A stretch of DNA of 64,000 nt. Source: Mesorhizobium japonicum MAFF 303099. Its GTDB lineage: Bacteria; Pseudomonadota; Alphaproteobacteria; Rhizobiales; Rhizobiaceae. The notes below the pieces were generated by a model that worked only from the letters and a program-made list of their open reading frames with translations, searched no databases and had not been told where the DNA came from. Within the stretch, counting starts at the first letter, position 1, and each line of letters opens with the position of its first letter. The stretch lies in contig NC_002678.2 in NCBI RefSeq assembly GCF_000009625.1, forward strand, positions 5,178,001 through 5,242,000, written 5' to 3'. Shown in pieces: positions 1 through 9,583 of this stretch. Both the position numbers and the translations under genes were made by a program.

Positions 1-2
1 TC

Positions 3-3000
3 ATGCACTTGCTGGAACTGCAGCCGAAGCCGCCAGCCGTTGCACTGCCGCCCGACGCTGGCGCTGCGATACCAGCCGAAACTGCCGGCAAGTCTCGAGT
101 GGCCAAAGGCACTCTGGCACTGCAGCCGAAGGCGCCAGCGCTCATTGCCTCGCCGGCCGACGCTGGCGCTACGATACAGATCGACACTGTCGGCAAGTCT
201 CCAGTGGCCAAAGGCACTCTGGCACTGCAGCCGAACTGGCCAGCGAACATAGCACCACCAGCCGATATGGGCGCTGGAATACCGGCCGACACTGCCGGCA
301 AGGCTGCGGTGGCAGGCGCCGCAGCGCGTAGGAAGCGGAAAGGCAAGGGCAAGCCGGCCGTTGGCGCCGGGAGTTCAGCCCCCGGGCGGGCGTCGCAAGT
401 CGCTGCCGTCGACAGCGACACGGCGCCAGCAGACAAGGTTCTAGTGCTCTCGGATATGGGTACGAAGCTTGTGAGCGCGGAGGAGGCGCGTGCGAGTGCG
501 TCGGCGGGCGCACAGTCGGCAAAGCAGGCGCCGCCGTCCATGGAAGCACTGACGCAAGAGCGCCAGGTGAAACCCGAGGACGCCCGCTACGTCGCGGAAA
601 CCGTGGTCGAGCGCCTGCAGACGCAGCCCGCCGAGATGCGGGCCTGTCCGGCCGCGTTGGATGAGCCTCGTCGACCAGGCCTGCTTGCGCCTGCACAGGT
701 GCCCGAAGTGCAAGACAAAACAGTCCGGCTCAAAGGAATGTTGAACCAGGCGCAGGAACTGGCCAAAGCTCTGAACTCGCAATCAAGTCATGCCCCTGGG
801 CAATCCAGCCAATCGTCCGATGCCGGCGTGGAGCGGACGCACTCTGGGCCCCAAGATAGAATGTCCTATGCTCGCGTCGTGCGAGGGGCCGACGAAGCCC
901 TTGGCGACAAATCTGCCGATTACTCCATAGCTCCCCGCGGAGCCCTTGCAGGTTCGCGAGGCGCAACCAGTGGGCCGCGGCATGGTTCTCCCCAAGGTCG
1001 GCACGGCGAAGCGATGGGTAGGCAAGAAAGCTCTTTGCGTTTAGAGAGGTCCTGGCTCGGCGATCAAGAACCGAGTAGGTCGCAACCGGACACGCTCGCA
1101 CGCCATGACCAAAGCCAGTCCAGGCCGGTTGCAGGACCGGAACGGCGGCGTTTCGACCATGTAGCTGCACAGAGCTTCGACGATGCACTACTTAATGACG
1201 CTTTGCACAAAATTTTCTTCGCACACGACATCAATGAATTCTCATACGCTGTGGTGGAGAACGACAAGAGGCTGCAGAGTCAGGCGCATCGGGCAACATT
1301 CCTACGAAAGGCCGCTTCCGAGTTCACCCGTCACTTTGTTCCAAGATGGGAGGACGATGTCCGCGCCGGCAATACCTGGGGGTTCGCCACCTCATGCAAC
1401 GCGACGAGCCGGGAGCCTGGAGGTCAGGCAGGCATGGAAGCTTGCAGGGCCATGGCAGCTCAGGTGTCGAGGCTCGGCAGGGCGCTGAACGATGTCGAAA
1501 GCAAAACGCTTTCGCTGTTCGTATTGTCGTTCAGTCGACATCCCCGATTGGCGGAATGTCGCAATGGAATGATCACAATCGCCAAGCTGTTTCATGAGCA
1601 ACCCGGAGCGCTGTCGGAGCTCAACGGTCAAAGTCTCGCTCTGCTGGTCAACGGATTCAGCAAGTGGCCGGAACAGGAGAACGCTCGTAAGGCCACGGTA
1701 GCAGTTGCCGCCGAGATTCGCCGCCGCCCTGCCGGGCTCTCTGATTTTGATCCGCAGAACCTGGGTAACGTTGTGAACGGGTTGAGCAAGTGGCCGCTAG
1801 AGGAGGAGTGTTGCGGCGTTATCGATGCAATCGCCGGGAAGGTCTGTGGCCGCGCCGGTGAAAAAGCCGGCCTGTCTGGGTTTAATTCGCAGGCATTCGC
1901 AAACCTGGTGAACGGGTTCAGCAAGGCGCGGGAACCGGGGAACTCACATCAGGCGACCATTGTCATAGCCGATGCGGTCTGTCGCCTCGCCGATGAAATT
2001 GTCATAGCCGATTCGATCGGTCGCCTCGCCGATGAAAAAGCCGGCCGGACTGGGTGGTATCCGCAGGCGTTGGCGAATTTGGTGAACGGCTTCAGCAAGT
2101 GGCCTTTGGACTGCCGCGGCGCTATAGTTGCGATCGCGCGTCAGGTCGCTGGCGGGGCCGGCAAGCTGCCTGTGTTTGATGCGCAGGCATTGGCGAACCT
2201 GGTGAACGGGTTCAGCAAGTGGCCAGAGGACTGCCGCGGCGCTACAATTGCAATCGCCGCTGAAGTCTGTCGCCTCGCGGACCTCCCAAAGGCCGGGCTT
2301 TCTGGTTTCGATCCGCAGCACCTGGCGAACCTGGTGAACGGCTTCAGCAAATTGCAAGCGGCGGAGTGCTCACGCGCCACCGTTGCAATCGCCGGTGAAG
2401 TCTGTCACCGCGCCGGCCGCCGCAAGGGGCTTTCTGATTTTGATGTGCAGCACCTGGCGAACCTGGTGAAGGGCTTCAGCAAGTGGCCGCAAGAGGTGAA
2501 TTTGGGTTACGCCACCAATGTGGTCGCCGGCGAGGTGCTTCGCTGCGCCGAGCCACTCTCTGAATTTCTTCCGCTGCACCTGGCGAGCCTAGTGAACGGC
2601 TTCAGCAAGTGGCCGCGATGGGAAAACTCACATCAAGCCACAGTTGCGATCGCCGGTGAGGTCCGTCACCGCGCCGACCAGCTGTCTGGGTTCGAACCGC
2701 AGGAGCTGGCAAACCTGGTGAACGGTTTCAGCAAATGGCCCGAGGACTGCCGTGGCGCCATCGTTGCGATCGCCCGGGCGGTGCCTCGCCGCGCCGGCCG
2801 GCTGTCGGGATTTAATGGGCAGGATCTGGCGAACCTGGTGAACGGTTTCAGCAAGTGGCCTTTGGACTGCCGCGAGGCCATGGTTGCGATCGCCCGGGCG
2901 GTGCCTCGCCGCGCCGGCCGGCTGTCGGGATTCAATGGGCAGGATCTGGCGAACCTGGTAAACGGCTTCAGTAAATGGCCGCAAGAGGAGAACTCACGTC

Positions 3001-6000
3001 AGGCCACCGTTGCGATCGCTGGTGAGGTGCTTCGCAGCACAAACCCGCCCCCTGACTTTAGCTCGCAGTACCTCGCGAACCTGGTGAACGGCTTCAGCAA
3101 ATGGCCGGAAGAGGAGGCCTTACGTCAAGCCGCCGCGGCGATTGCTGGTGAGGTGATTCGCAGCGCTAACCGGCTCCCTGATTTTACCTCGCAGCACCTG
3201 GCGAACCTGGTGAACGGCTTTAGCAAGTGGCCGCAGGAGGAGAAATCACGTCAGGCCACCGCGGCGATCGCCGGTGAGGTGCTTCGCGGTGCCGAGCGAC
3301 TCTCCGGGGTTAATCCGCAGCAACTGGCAAATCTGCTCAACGGCTTCGACAGGTTTGCGGAAGAAGAGGCGTGCAGCCAGGCGATTTTGGAGATCGCGCG
3401 CAGACTCGGCCAGGCGGGTCAACCATTCCGTCATTTTGCCGCGCCCGGGCTCTCCAGTATCGCCAACAGTTTGGCGCGGGGGATCCTCAGGAGCGAGGAC
3501 GCCGGAGAGATTGCAGAGGCCGCTCTGCTGAAAGATCGGCTGCACAAACTGGCTCATTATCTTCATTATGCCAGTGATCGTCTGGAGGAGGCCGACGCGG
3601 TGGGCGTCACGAGCATCTTGAAGGCGTTGGCCAAGGCTCAATTGTATGATGATCTCGGTTCGCTCGCAGGAGCAGGTTTAAATCGGCTCGCGGAATTGCA
3701 TCGTGCCCCTGGCTTTGCCCATGAGAATAACCTCGAAACCATGGGCAATCTGTGCGCCGCTCTGCTGCCGCTGGCTCGCAGTCCGCGCAAGCAGCTGCTT
3801 TGGCACCGGCGGCCGGCTCTGAACTTGCTGAACGATATTCAACCGATCGTGGAGCACAAGATCGAAGCCCATCTCAGGGCAAGCGATGCCGAGCGGGCCC
3901 GCGGGCCGTACTCGACCCGTTGTCTGGCCCTGTCGATTTATCAAGTGCTCAAGGCCCGTGCGAGCCTGGCAGGGTTGCTGCGGCGGCCCTATGTCGAGGG
4001 CAACAAGCCCGATTTGCGTGCGAGGCGCGACGAGCTGCAGTCCAAGACCAAGGAAATCCTGGACAGCACGCGCGAGCTCGTCGAACGCGACCTTTCCAAC
4101 ATGAGCTGGAACCTGATCGCGCAGATCGAAGCGGAGGGTCCGACCGATGCGCTGGACACGTTCATGGCGCAGAACGCCGCGACGGTGCAGGCCCAAAATC
4201 GAGCGTCCGTCTTCGACGTCCATCAGACTTTGCGAGCCATGGACCACGAGCCCAGACCGCCCCAGGGCGAGGCGGGGCTGATGCGATTGCCGGTGGTCGA
4301 CATGCAGGGCCGGCAACTGGCCACGGAGGCCGAGACACGCTATTCGATCTTTCATCGCCTGACCTCGGGGGCGGTGAAGATGGTCGCGGTGCAACTGCCC
4401 GGAAAGCCGAGCCCGTTCATGCTGGCGCGCACGTTGACCGTCGAGGGCGTGCCATACCGCATGGACCTGTTCGGCGGCAGCAAGTTAAAGCCGCCGCCGA
4501 AGACGCTTTCGCAGGTCGCCGCCCGCATTCCAGGTCGGGTGGAGGCAGCATCTTCCGGCGGAAAGCTGCTGGCCATTCCCTATGCCGAAACCGCACCGGG
4601 CACTGCGTTCGAGCAGCTATCGCGCTCTTGGGCGCCTTTCAAAGAGGCATATTACTACACTCAGCGCAGGGGGTTTGCAGCGCCACCGAATTTACAAGGT
4701 CTGGGGCCTCGCGACTACGCGTTGGAAGGCGCCTTCAAATTGTCGCTGCTGCCGGACCGCCCTGCCAACCAGGAACGTCCCTTCAAGCTGATTGGGCCGG
4801 AAGGCCCGATCGCCTTGCGACCGTATGACGGCTGCGGTTTCATCAAGGCCTCGCTGGCCACGCGTATGCCAGCTGTTCGCCGGACCGGTCGGCAGGAAGG
4901 ACCTGATCGGGTTCCTGCTTTTGGTGAGGGAAGGAGATCGTCCTTGCCTGCCTCGGCGCTGCAACATTATCCGCGCAGCGAGCAAGTGGCCGATGAGGCG
5001 CACGAGAAGGCCAAGACCTGGCTCGAGAGCAGAGAGGGGAAAGAGCTGACGGCCGAGGAGCTGTTTCGAACGGTGACTGTCGGACATATCGACGGTCCTG
5101 GCGCAGTCGCGGTACCGTCCGCTGATAAGTGTCTCCATGTGCCGACGCTCAAGAGCGAGACGTTGACGGGCAAAAGCGGTGTGCTGATCGGGCGGTCGCC
5201 CTACGACAAGCCCAACCTGCGCCCATTTTCCGCCGACCTGGTCAAGTCAGCAGTTGATGGGGACCCGACGGCAGCGTTCCTCGACACCTGCGTTGCTATC
5301 CAATACAGCTTTAATGTCGCCCAGAAGTCGGGGGAGGAACTCGCGGCCGACGATCCGACTTTCTTTGCCAAAGGCATCCTGATCGTCGTGCCGGACGAGA
5401 TGTGGCCGGCCGCCCACGCCGACCGAGGGCTGGTTTTGTCTGCCGAGGACGTCAAGTCCCATTCGCACTGGACGACAGGCAAGGACCGCGTCAAGGAGGA
5501 CACGCCGCTCGACTGCCTCGGCATCCTGCAGGCCACCGAGGTGTTCGCTCCGGGCTCCTTGGTTGCCGTCCCGACCGGTGAACAGAAAAAGCTTGACGGC
5601 GACTTCGATGGCGACACCGTCATCATCATCGGCGACCGGCCGCAGCTTTATGAGCATGTGCGCGAGTTCGATGAAAAGGAGCAAGCTCTCGGACTTCCAT
5701 CGCTGAAGCCGCCAAAGTCGCATACTCCGGCGCTTGACGGCGACAAGTACCAGTTTGGTCGCGCCAGCCAGATTCTCGCCGCCACCCAGGATGTCCTGGA
5801 AACCTATAGCGGTCTGCAGCGAAACTTCCTGGCTCAATCCCATGAAGCGCGAGGCTGGTTTGCCGAGCGTGCCATCTTTGGCACCTACGAAGGCGTTCAC
5901 CACGAGCTTCGGCGAGACATCGGTCAGTTGTTGGGCCGCGAAGAGGAGGTGAGTGGCCAGGATATCGAGACCGTGTTTGCGAGAGCGCGGCGCGAGATCG

Positions 6001-7901
6001 AGGTCGCCCGGCATCCGGTTGCTCGCGAAATGGCCGCGCTGCTGGTCGCCGACCTTGAGGCGTGGGCACAGAAGCCGGAACGCCTGCCCGAAACAGTCGG
6101 GCCCGTGAACGATGCAAAAAGCACGACGCTGAGCGCAGCAGTCTCAGAGTTGTTGCCGGATCTGGCGGATGCCTATCCGGTAACAAATCAGCCACGAGAC
6201 CGCATCCGGGCTTTGATCGACAACTATCCTGCGCGGATCGATCCTCGCCCGGACGGTTACAACCCGGATGACCTCGTGCAAAGCGCAAACAATCTCCTGA
6301 GCCTCGGCATCAAGGTCGGCACCGATGCCTACAAATCCAACACTGGCGCTCGGCTTTTTTCCAGGAAAAGCCAAGATCTTCAGCGGCTGCTGCATACGAC
6401 GCCTGGCTTGAGGTCCGTGCCCTACGTCAAGGGCCTGGCAGCGTCTCTCAACCATGGAAGGTTTGATGTCGATGCAGCCTTGAAGGACCTGGAGGACAAC
6501 CCCACGCTGACGGCTTCAGTCATGGAAACATCGATCAATCTCGCTGCGGAGCACGGCATTTTGCGCAGACCCTCCGGCCTTCGGCCCACCGCCGAAGCTG
6601 CCGAGATGATCCCGCTGACCCCCGAGGAGGCCTCAGAGCGCGCCCGAATTGAGGTTGCGCGCGCTACAAAAGAGGAGGGGAAAATCACCGCAGCGGCACT
6701 CAGCGTCGCCGCAAGCCTCAGGAAAATGGAGATCCAGGTGAAAATGCCTCATCTGGAGCGCCGGTTGAGATCGGAACGCTCCATAAGAGAGCAGCTCACC
6801 GGCACGAGCATCTCGTCCGGCAGCACTCCACAGCTGATCAGCAGCGCCGTACGCCACGTCTTCGAAATTCCTGACAACGATTTTACACGTGCCTTCAAGG
6901 CAGCCATTCTGGCCTTCGAGGAGCAGCACTACACCGAAATCGAGGTGACCAACTGGTTCAAATTCGAGCGTCCGAGTTATCTCGGCATACACACTGTGCT
7001 CGCCACCACAGAAGGCTACCGTTTCCAGGTGGAATTCCATACGCCAGCCAGCTACAGCGCCAAAGTTGACAATCACGACGCCTATAAAGAGATGCAGGAG
7101 CTGAAGCGCCGTGATGCTTTGCAGAAGGCAGAGAAACTCGAGCAGAAGGTAAGAGAAGGCAATAAGGCAGTTGACAGACCCGATAACGTGCTCAGCATAG
7201 CACACTGGAGGGATGGTAAGGATAGTGCTGCTGCAGCACCTGGATTGCGAGCTGTCGGACGATCAACAGAGTCGGAGATCGCCAAGTCACCGGAGGCAAA
7301 GGAGACTGTCGCTGCCCTCGGCCATCGGCCGGTCGTGCTTGTCGGTATGCCGAGCGCCGGGAAAACCACGATTGGCGCGCCACTCGCCAAGCGACTGGGG
7401 CTGCGCTTCATCGATACCGACCAAGAAATTCAGAAGCAGACCGGGAAATCGATAACGCAGATATTCAATACAAATGGCGAGGGCTATTTTAGGAAGCTTG
7501 AGGCGGAGGCAATCGCGCGTGTGCTCGAGCAAGGGCCCGCGGTCATCGCGACCGGTGGCGGCTCGTTGAACGATGAGCAGACCCGGCGACTCATCGCCGA
7601 CAAAGCGGTCTCGATCTGGATAAATACCGACCCGCGGGTGCTACGACGCCGCCTCAGGAACGATACCACCCGCCCGCTGCTGCGGGGCTCCGACCGGGAT
7701 CAGACGGTTCCCCAACTCATGGACGAGCGCAAGCCGTTCTATGAACAAGCTAACGTCAGGTTTGTCCCACCCCGCAAAAACGATAAACAGAACGCGGGCC
7801 CATGTCTGAAGGCCCTGCACGCATACCTGTGCCCCACGGGGGCCGACGCTCAGTCGCTTTCTAATATATCCCACGGCACTGTAAAGTTATCAGCGGATTG
7901 A
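3..7901 (+). CDS. RipS/XopAD-family (SKWP-repeat) type III effector, 5' end probably outside the window
   Basis: This is a giant protein, at least 2632 residues. It has three proline/alanine-rich ~35-residue repeats at the N-terminus. From about residue 510 to 1130 it carries 14 clear and one degenerate ~40-residue repeats with the signature VNGFSKWP. A long helical middle follows. The C-terminus has a shikimate-kinase-like domain from about residue 2440, with Walker A GMPSAGKTT at residue 2448 and a later ATGGGS motif. SKWP effectors of Ralstonia (RipS) and Xanthomonas (XopAD), and a Mesorhizobium effector of about 3000 residues with 15 repeats and a kinase-like tail, share this design, so the product is probably injected into host cells. 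The ATG at base 3 may be internal, because relatives are longer. The last nine codons lie inside an IS6 end. Confidence 0.85.
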   Translation: MHLLELQPKPPAVALPPDAGAAIPAETAGKSRVAKGTLALQPKAPALIASPADAGATIQIDTVGKSPVAKGTLALQPNWPANIAPPADMGAGIPADTAGKAAVAGAAARRKRKGKGKPAVGAGSSAPGRASQVAAVDSDTAPADKVLVLSDMGTKLVSAEEARASASAGAQSAKQAPPSMEALTQERQVKPEDARYVAETVVERLQTQPAEMRACPAALDEPRRPGLLAPAQVPEVQDKTVRLKGMLNQAQELAKALNSQSSHAPGQSSQSSDAGVERTHSGPQDRMSYARVVRGADEALGDKSADYSIAPRGALAGSRGATSGPRHGSPQGRHGEAMGRQESSLRLERSWLGDQEPSRSQPDTLARHDQSQSRPVAGPERRRFDHVAAQSFDDALLNDALHKIFFAHDINEFSYAVVENDKRLQSQAHRATFLRKAASEFTRHFVPRWEDDVRAGNTWGFATSCNATSREPGGQAGMEACRAMAAQVSRLGRALNDVESKTLSLFVLSFSRHPRLAECRNGMITIAKLFHEQPGALSELNGQSLALLVNGFSKWPEQENARKATVAVAAEIRRRPAGLSDFDPQNLGNVVNGLSKWPLEEECCGVIDAIAGKVCGRAGEKAGLSGFNSQAFANLVNGFSKAREPGNSHQATIVIADAVCRLADEIVIADSIGRLADEKAGRTGWYPQALANLVNGFSKWPLDCRGAIVAIARQVAGGAGKLPVFDAQALANLVNGFSKWPEDCRGATIAIAAEVCRLADLPKAGLSGFDPQHLANLVNGFSKLQAAECSRATVAIAGEVCHRAGRRKGLSDFDVQHLANLVKGFSKWPQEVNLGYATNVVAGEVLRCAEPLSEFLPLHLASLVNGFSKWPRWENSHQATVAIAGEVRHRADQLSGFEPQELANLVNGFSKWPEDCRGAIVAIARAVPRRAGRLSGFNGQDLANLVNGFSKWPLDCREAMVAIARAVPRRAGRLSGFNGQDLANLVNGFSKWPQEENSRQATVAIAGEVLRSTNPPPDFSSQYLANLVNGFSKWPEEEALRQAAAAIAGEVIRSANRLPDFTSQHLANLVNGFSKWPQEEKSRQATAAIAGEVLRGAERLSGVNPQQLANLLNGFDRFAEEEACSQAILEIARRLGQAGQPFRHFAAPGLSSIANSLARGILRSEDAGEIAEAALLKDRLHKLAHYLHYASDRLEEADAVGVTSILKALAKAQLYDDLGSLAGAGLNRLAELHRAPGFAHENNLETMGNLCAALLPLARSPRKQLLWHRRPALNLLNDIQPIVEHKIEAHLRASDAERARGPYSTRCLALSIYQVLKARASLAGLLRRPYVEGNKPDLRARRDELQSKTKEILDSTRELVERDLSNMSWNLIAQIEAEGPTDALDTFMAQNAATVQAQNRASVFDVHQTLRAMDHEPRPPQGEAGLMRLPVVDMQGRQLATEAETRYSIFHRLTSGAVKMVAVQLPGKPSPFMLARTLTVEGVPYRMDLFGGSKLKPPPKTLSQVAARIPGRVEAASSGGKLLAIPYAETAPGTAFEQLSRSWAPFKEAYYYTQRRGFAAPPNLQGLGPRDYALEGAFKLSLLPDRPANQERPFKLIGPEGPIALRPYDGCGFIKASLATRMPAVRRTGRQEGPDRVPAFGEGRRSSLPASALQHYPRSEQVADEAHEKAKTWLESREGKELTAEELFRTVTVGHIDGPGAVAVPSADKCLHVPTLKSETLTGKSGVLIGRSPYDKPNLRPFSADLVKSAVDGDPTAAFLDTCVAIQYSFNVAQKSGEELAADDPTFFAKGILIVVPDEMWPAAHADRGLVLSAEDVKSHSHWTTGKDRVKEDTPLDCLGILQATEVFAPGSLVAVPTGEQKKLDGDFDGDTVIIIGDRPQLYEHVREFDEKEQALGLPSLKPPKSHTPALDGDKYQFGRASQILAATQDVLETYSGLQRNFLAQSHEARGWFAERAIFGTYEGVHHELRRDIGQLLGREEEVSGQDIETVFARARREIEVARHPVAREMAALLVADLEAWAQKPERLPETVGPVNDAKSTTLSAAVSELLPDLADAYPVTNQPRDRIRALIDNYPARIDPRPDGYNPDDLVQSANNLLSLGIKVGTDAYKSNTGARLFSRKSQDLQRLLHTTPGLRSVPYVKGLAASLNHGRFDVDAALKDLEDNPTLTASVMETSINLAAEHGILRRPSGLRPTAEAAEMIPLTPEEASERARIEVARATKEEGKITAAALSVAASLRKMEIQVKMPHLERRLRSERSIREQLTGTSISSGSTPQLISSAVRHVFEIPDNDFTRAFKAAILAFEEQHYTEIEVTNWFKFERPSYLGIHTVLATTEGYRFQVEFHTPASYSAKVDNHDAYKEMQELKRRDALQKAEKLEQKVREGNKAVDRPDNVLSIAHWRDGKDSAAAAPGLRAVGRSTESEIAKSPEAKETVAALGHRPVVLVGMPSAGKTTIGAPLAKRLGLRFIDTDQEIQKQTGKSITQIFNTNGEGYFRKLEAEAIARVLEQGPAVIATGGGSLNDEQTRRLIADKAVSIWINTDPRVLRRRLRNDTTRPLLRGSDRDQTVPQLMDERKPFYEQANVRFVPPRKNDKQNAGPCLKALHAYLCPTGADAQSLSNISHGTVKLSAD
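12..315 (+). repeat. Three ~105-bp coding repeats at effector N-terminus
   Basis: Three tandem ~35-codon units, each containing LQPK or LQPN, then a DAG or DMG turn and TAGK or TVGK, with KGTLALQP at the junctions. The nucleotide sequences remain very similar, which suggests recent tandem duplication. Such Ala/Pro-rich low-complexity stretches are common near effector secretion regions. Their role here is not known. Confidence 0.75.
1530..3400 (+). repeat. SKWP repeat array (14 to 15 units of ~40 residues)
   Basis: Each unit reads roughly L-x-N-L-V-N-G-F-S-K-W-P followed by an A-x-A-I-A-G-E-V helix, a HEAT-like two-helix pattern. The usual period is 120 to 126 bp. Positions 2764-2811 and 2884-2931 are identical 48-bp stretches one 120-bp unit apart, and a 39-bp sub-duplication lies at about 1959-2037. 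These signs point to recent unequal exchange within the array. Confidence 0.85.
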
Positions 7902-8694
7902 TGCAGCGATAGCTGGCCGGGACGGCTGTCACGCTGCGGCGAGACACGCGATTTTGTTCCAGATTTGCATGGCGGCGTTACGCAGGTCTCGATGTTGAGC
8001 CGATGACAGCGTATTGCGGGGAAAGTGGAACAGGTTGGCAATCGGATCATGGATGGAAACGAACCGCTGAAGCTGGCGTGCCGACTTGAAGCGTTTCATG
8101 GTCCTTTCGCGTCGTCGGGTCGGCTGGTGCGAATTTTCCGCTCGATTATTGAGGCCTTTGTGCGACCGGTGTTCGACACCGGGCATGAGGTCGCGCCTGG
8201 CGGCATCATAGGACCGGAGCTTGTCGGTGATCATGACTCGTGGTGTCCGCCCTTGAGCCTTCAGCAACTTGCGCATCAGACGCTTTGCCGCCTTGGCATT
8301 TCGGCGGCTTTGCACCAGCACTTCGAGGACCAAGCCGTCCTGATCGACGGCACGCCAGAGCCACTGCTTCTTGCCATTGATGGCCACCACACATTCGTCG
8401 AGATGCCATTTGTCGCCCAGGCAGCCGGCTGACCGTCGCTTGATCTCCCGGGCGAAATGCCGCCCGAATTTCTCCGCCCAGCTTCGAATGGTCTGATGCG
8501 TGACGATGATGCCGCGGGCCGCCAACATGTCCTCAACCATGCGCAGGCTGAGCGGAAAGCGAAAGTAGAGCCATACCGCGTGCGCAATGATCTCGGCGGG
8601 AAAGCGGTGGCAACGATAAAGCGGATCACGAGCAACTTCTGACATGGCCCATGTTCGCACATCTTCATCAGCCGTCGGTTAACTTTACGGTGCC
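7875..8694. mobile_element. IS6-family insertion sequence, complete, 820 bp
   Basis: The left end at 7875 begins GGCACTGTAAAGTTA and the inverted right end at 8694 begins GGCACCGTAAAGTTA, so the termini are imperfect inverted repeats. The 820-bp length is the classic IS6/IS26 size, and one intact transposase lies between the ends. The eight bases on each side (7867-7874 and 8695-8702) do not match, so there is no target duplication. That fits an IS6 copy that has made an adjacent deletion. Confidence 0.9.
7929..8645 (-). CDS. IS6-family DDE transposase
   Basis: A 238-residue transposase that excises and cointegrates the IS. The catalytic triad is visible: D in WHLDE, D in ITDKL, and E in NRAENSH. 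The N-terminus shows the family pattern HRFPAEIIAHAVWLYFRF, and the C-terminus ends in the usual R-x-M-x-x-F-K-S-x-x-Q-x-Q-R-F region. ATG at 8645 gives the usual family length; a GTG at 8660 could add five residues. No frameshift is seen, so it may be active. It occupies nearly all of the 820-bp element. Confidence 0.93.
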   Translation of the reverse strand: MSEVARDPLYRCHRFPAEIIAHAVWLYFRFPLSLRMVEDMLAARGIIVTHQTIRSWAEKFGRHFAREIKRRSAGCLGDKWHLDECVVAINGKKQWLWRAVDQDGLVLEVLVQSRRNAKAAKRLMRKLLKAQGRTPRVMITDKLRSYDAARRDLMPGVEHRSHKGLNNRAENSHQPTRRRERTMKRFKSARQLQRFVSIHDPIANLFHFPRNTLSSAQHRDLRNAAMQIWNKIACLAAA

Positions 8695-8714
8695 GGCCGG
8701 ACTATTCCGATGTC

Positions 8715-9250
8715 GTTCTGGCCGGCCCAGATTGACTGTGGCCATACTGCTGCTCGACCTCCTCCCAAGTGAGGACCTTGGAAAGAATGGGAAGCATTTG
8801 GCAATTCAGCGCGCAGGCCTGGCAGCGCCAGCTTCTGCCAGGCGATCGCCCTCAGGCGTGGCGGCAGGTTGAACCCGAGCAGGCGGCAAAAGGGACGCCG
8901 AGGGCGCTCTGGCCATGGCTGCCGACATATAAGCGCTGGATCTCCACGTTGGTGTAATGTCGCAGCAAGACCTTGGTCATCGCCGCGACCTCCGAAGACG
9001 AACAGCGCTTGAGCTGCGAGAAAATGCAGGTCGAGCCCTTTTCGACATGCCAGTAGATCATCACGCGCGACCGCCATAGCGGACATGCCATTCCGTCATC
9101 AGGTTGCCGTCCCAAGCGCCGAACTTCTTGGGCCGTGCCGGCTTCGCCCCAGATGGCGGTGTTGCGGATCGCCTGTGTTGCATTGGCAACGAGCCCGCAA
9201 GCCGCCTCGAGCGCGCCCGGAGCAAGCACGTGACCCCTGAGCCAACCAGG
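8715..9250 (-). pseudogene. Tn3-family transposase (TnpA) C-terminal relic, frameshifted
   Basis: Minus-strand reading gives Tn3 TnpA signatures spread over several frames. First comes [27 protein letters not shown] near 9230-9150. Then [20 protein letters not shown] in another frame, [19 protein letters not shown] back in the first, and FCRLLGF plus AIAWQKLALP in a third. WEEVEQQY follows near 8745. At least three frame changes are needed, and the N-terminal two thirds and the extreme C-terminus are missing. It stops close to the right end of the IS6 element, so IS6-mediated deletion may have trimmed it. Confidence 0.85.
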
Positions 9251-9376
9251 AGCCCTCCTATGGCTCAATACGGTCAGGTCGCCTGCCATCATTCCACGAC
9301 AGGACAACTAATAAAGAAGGTGTCGCCGGTCTGGCGTCTGACCACCGTATACTATCCGACACTGTTTTGTCGCCTT

Positions 9377-9392
9377 TGTTGGGTCCGCGACA
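9377..9392 (+). promoter_or_regulatory. Candidate NifA upstream activator sequence
   Basis: Exact TGT-N10-ACA match (TGT at 9377-9379, ACA at 9390-9392). It lies 89 bp upstream of a sigma-54-like -24/-12 element, within the usual 80-150 bp NifA spacing. The motif is short, so chance occurrence is possible; the pairing with the -24/-12 element is what raises confidence. Confidence 0.5.
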
Positions 9393-9480
9393 CCGGGCTA
9401 TTTCATCGAGCTCTTGTCTGCCTCAGGCTAATCCCCTGAAAAGCAATCACAATGTTTTTCTTCTGCTGGGTCGGCCAAAT

Positions 9481-9495
9481 TGGCACGAGTTTTGA
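9481..9495 (+). promoter_or_regulatory. Candidate sigma-54 (-24/-12) promoter for the gibberellin operon
   Basis: TGGCACGAGTTTTGA matches TGGCAC-N5-TTGC with GG and the -12 dinucleotide at the correct 10-bp spacing, but has GA where GC is expected. Transcription would begin near 9507, giving a leader of about 410 bases before CYP112. RpoN/NifA control would fit expression of gibberellin genes in bacteroids. Confidence 0.45.
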
Positions 9496-9583
9496 GACTC
9501 CTTCGTTGGGAGCCGGGAGCCGACGACCGATCTTCATTTCGTGGATGACACCGCGATCGATGGAACGAAGAAAGAAAAGCATA

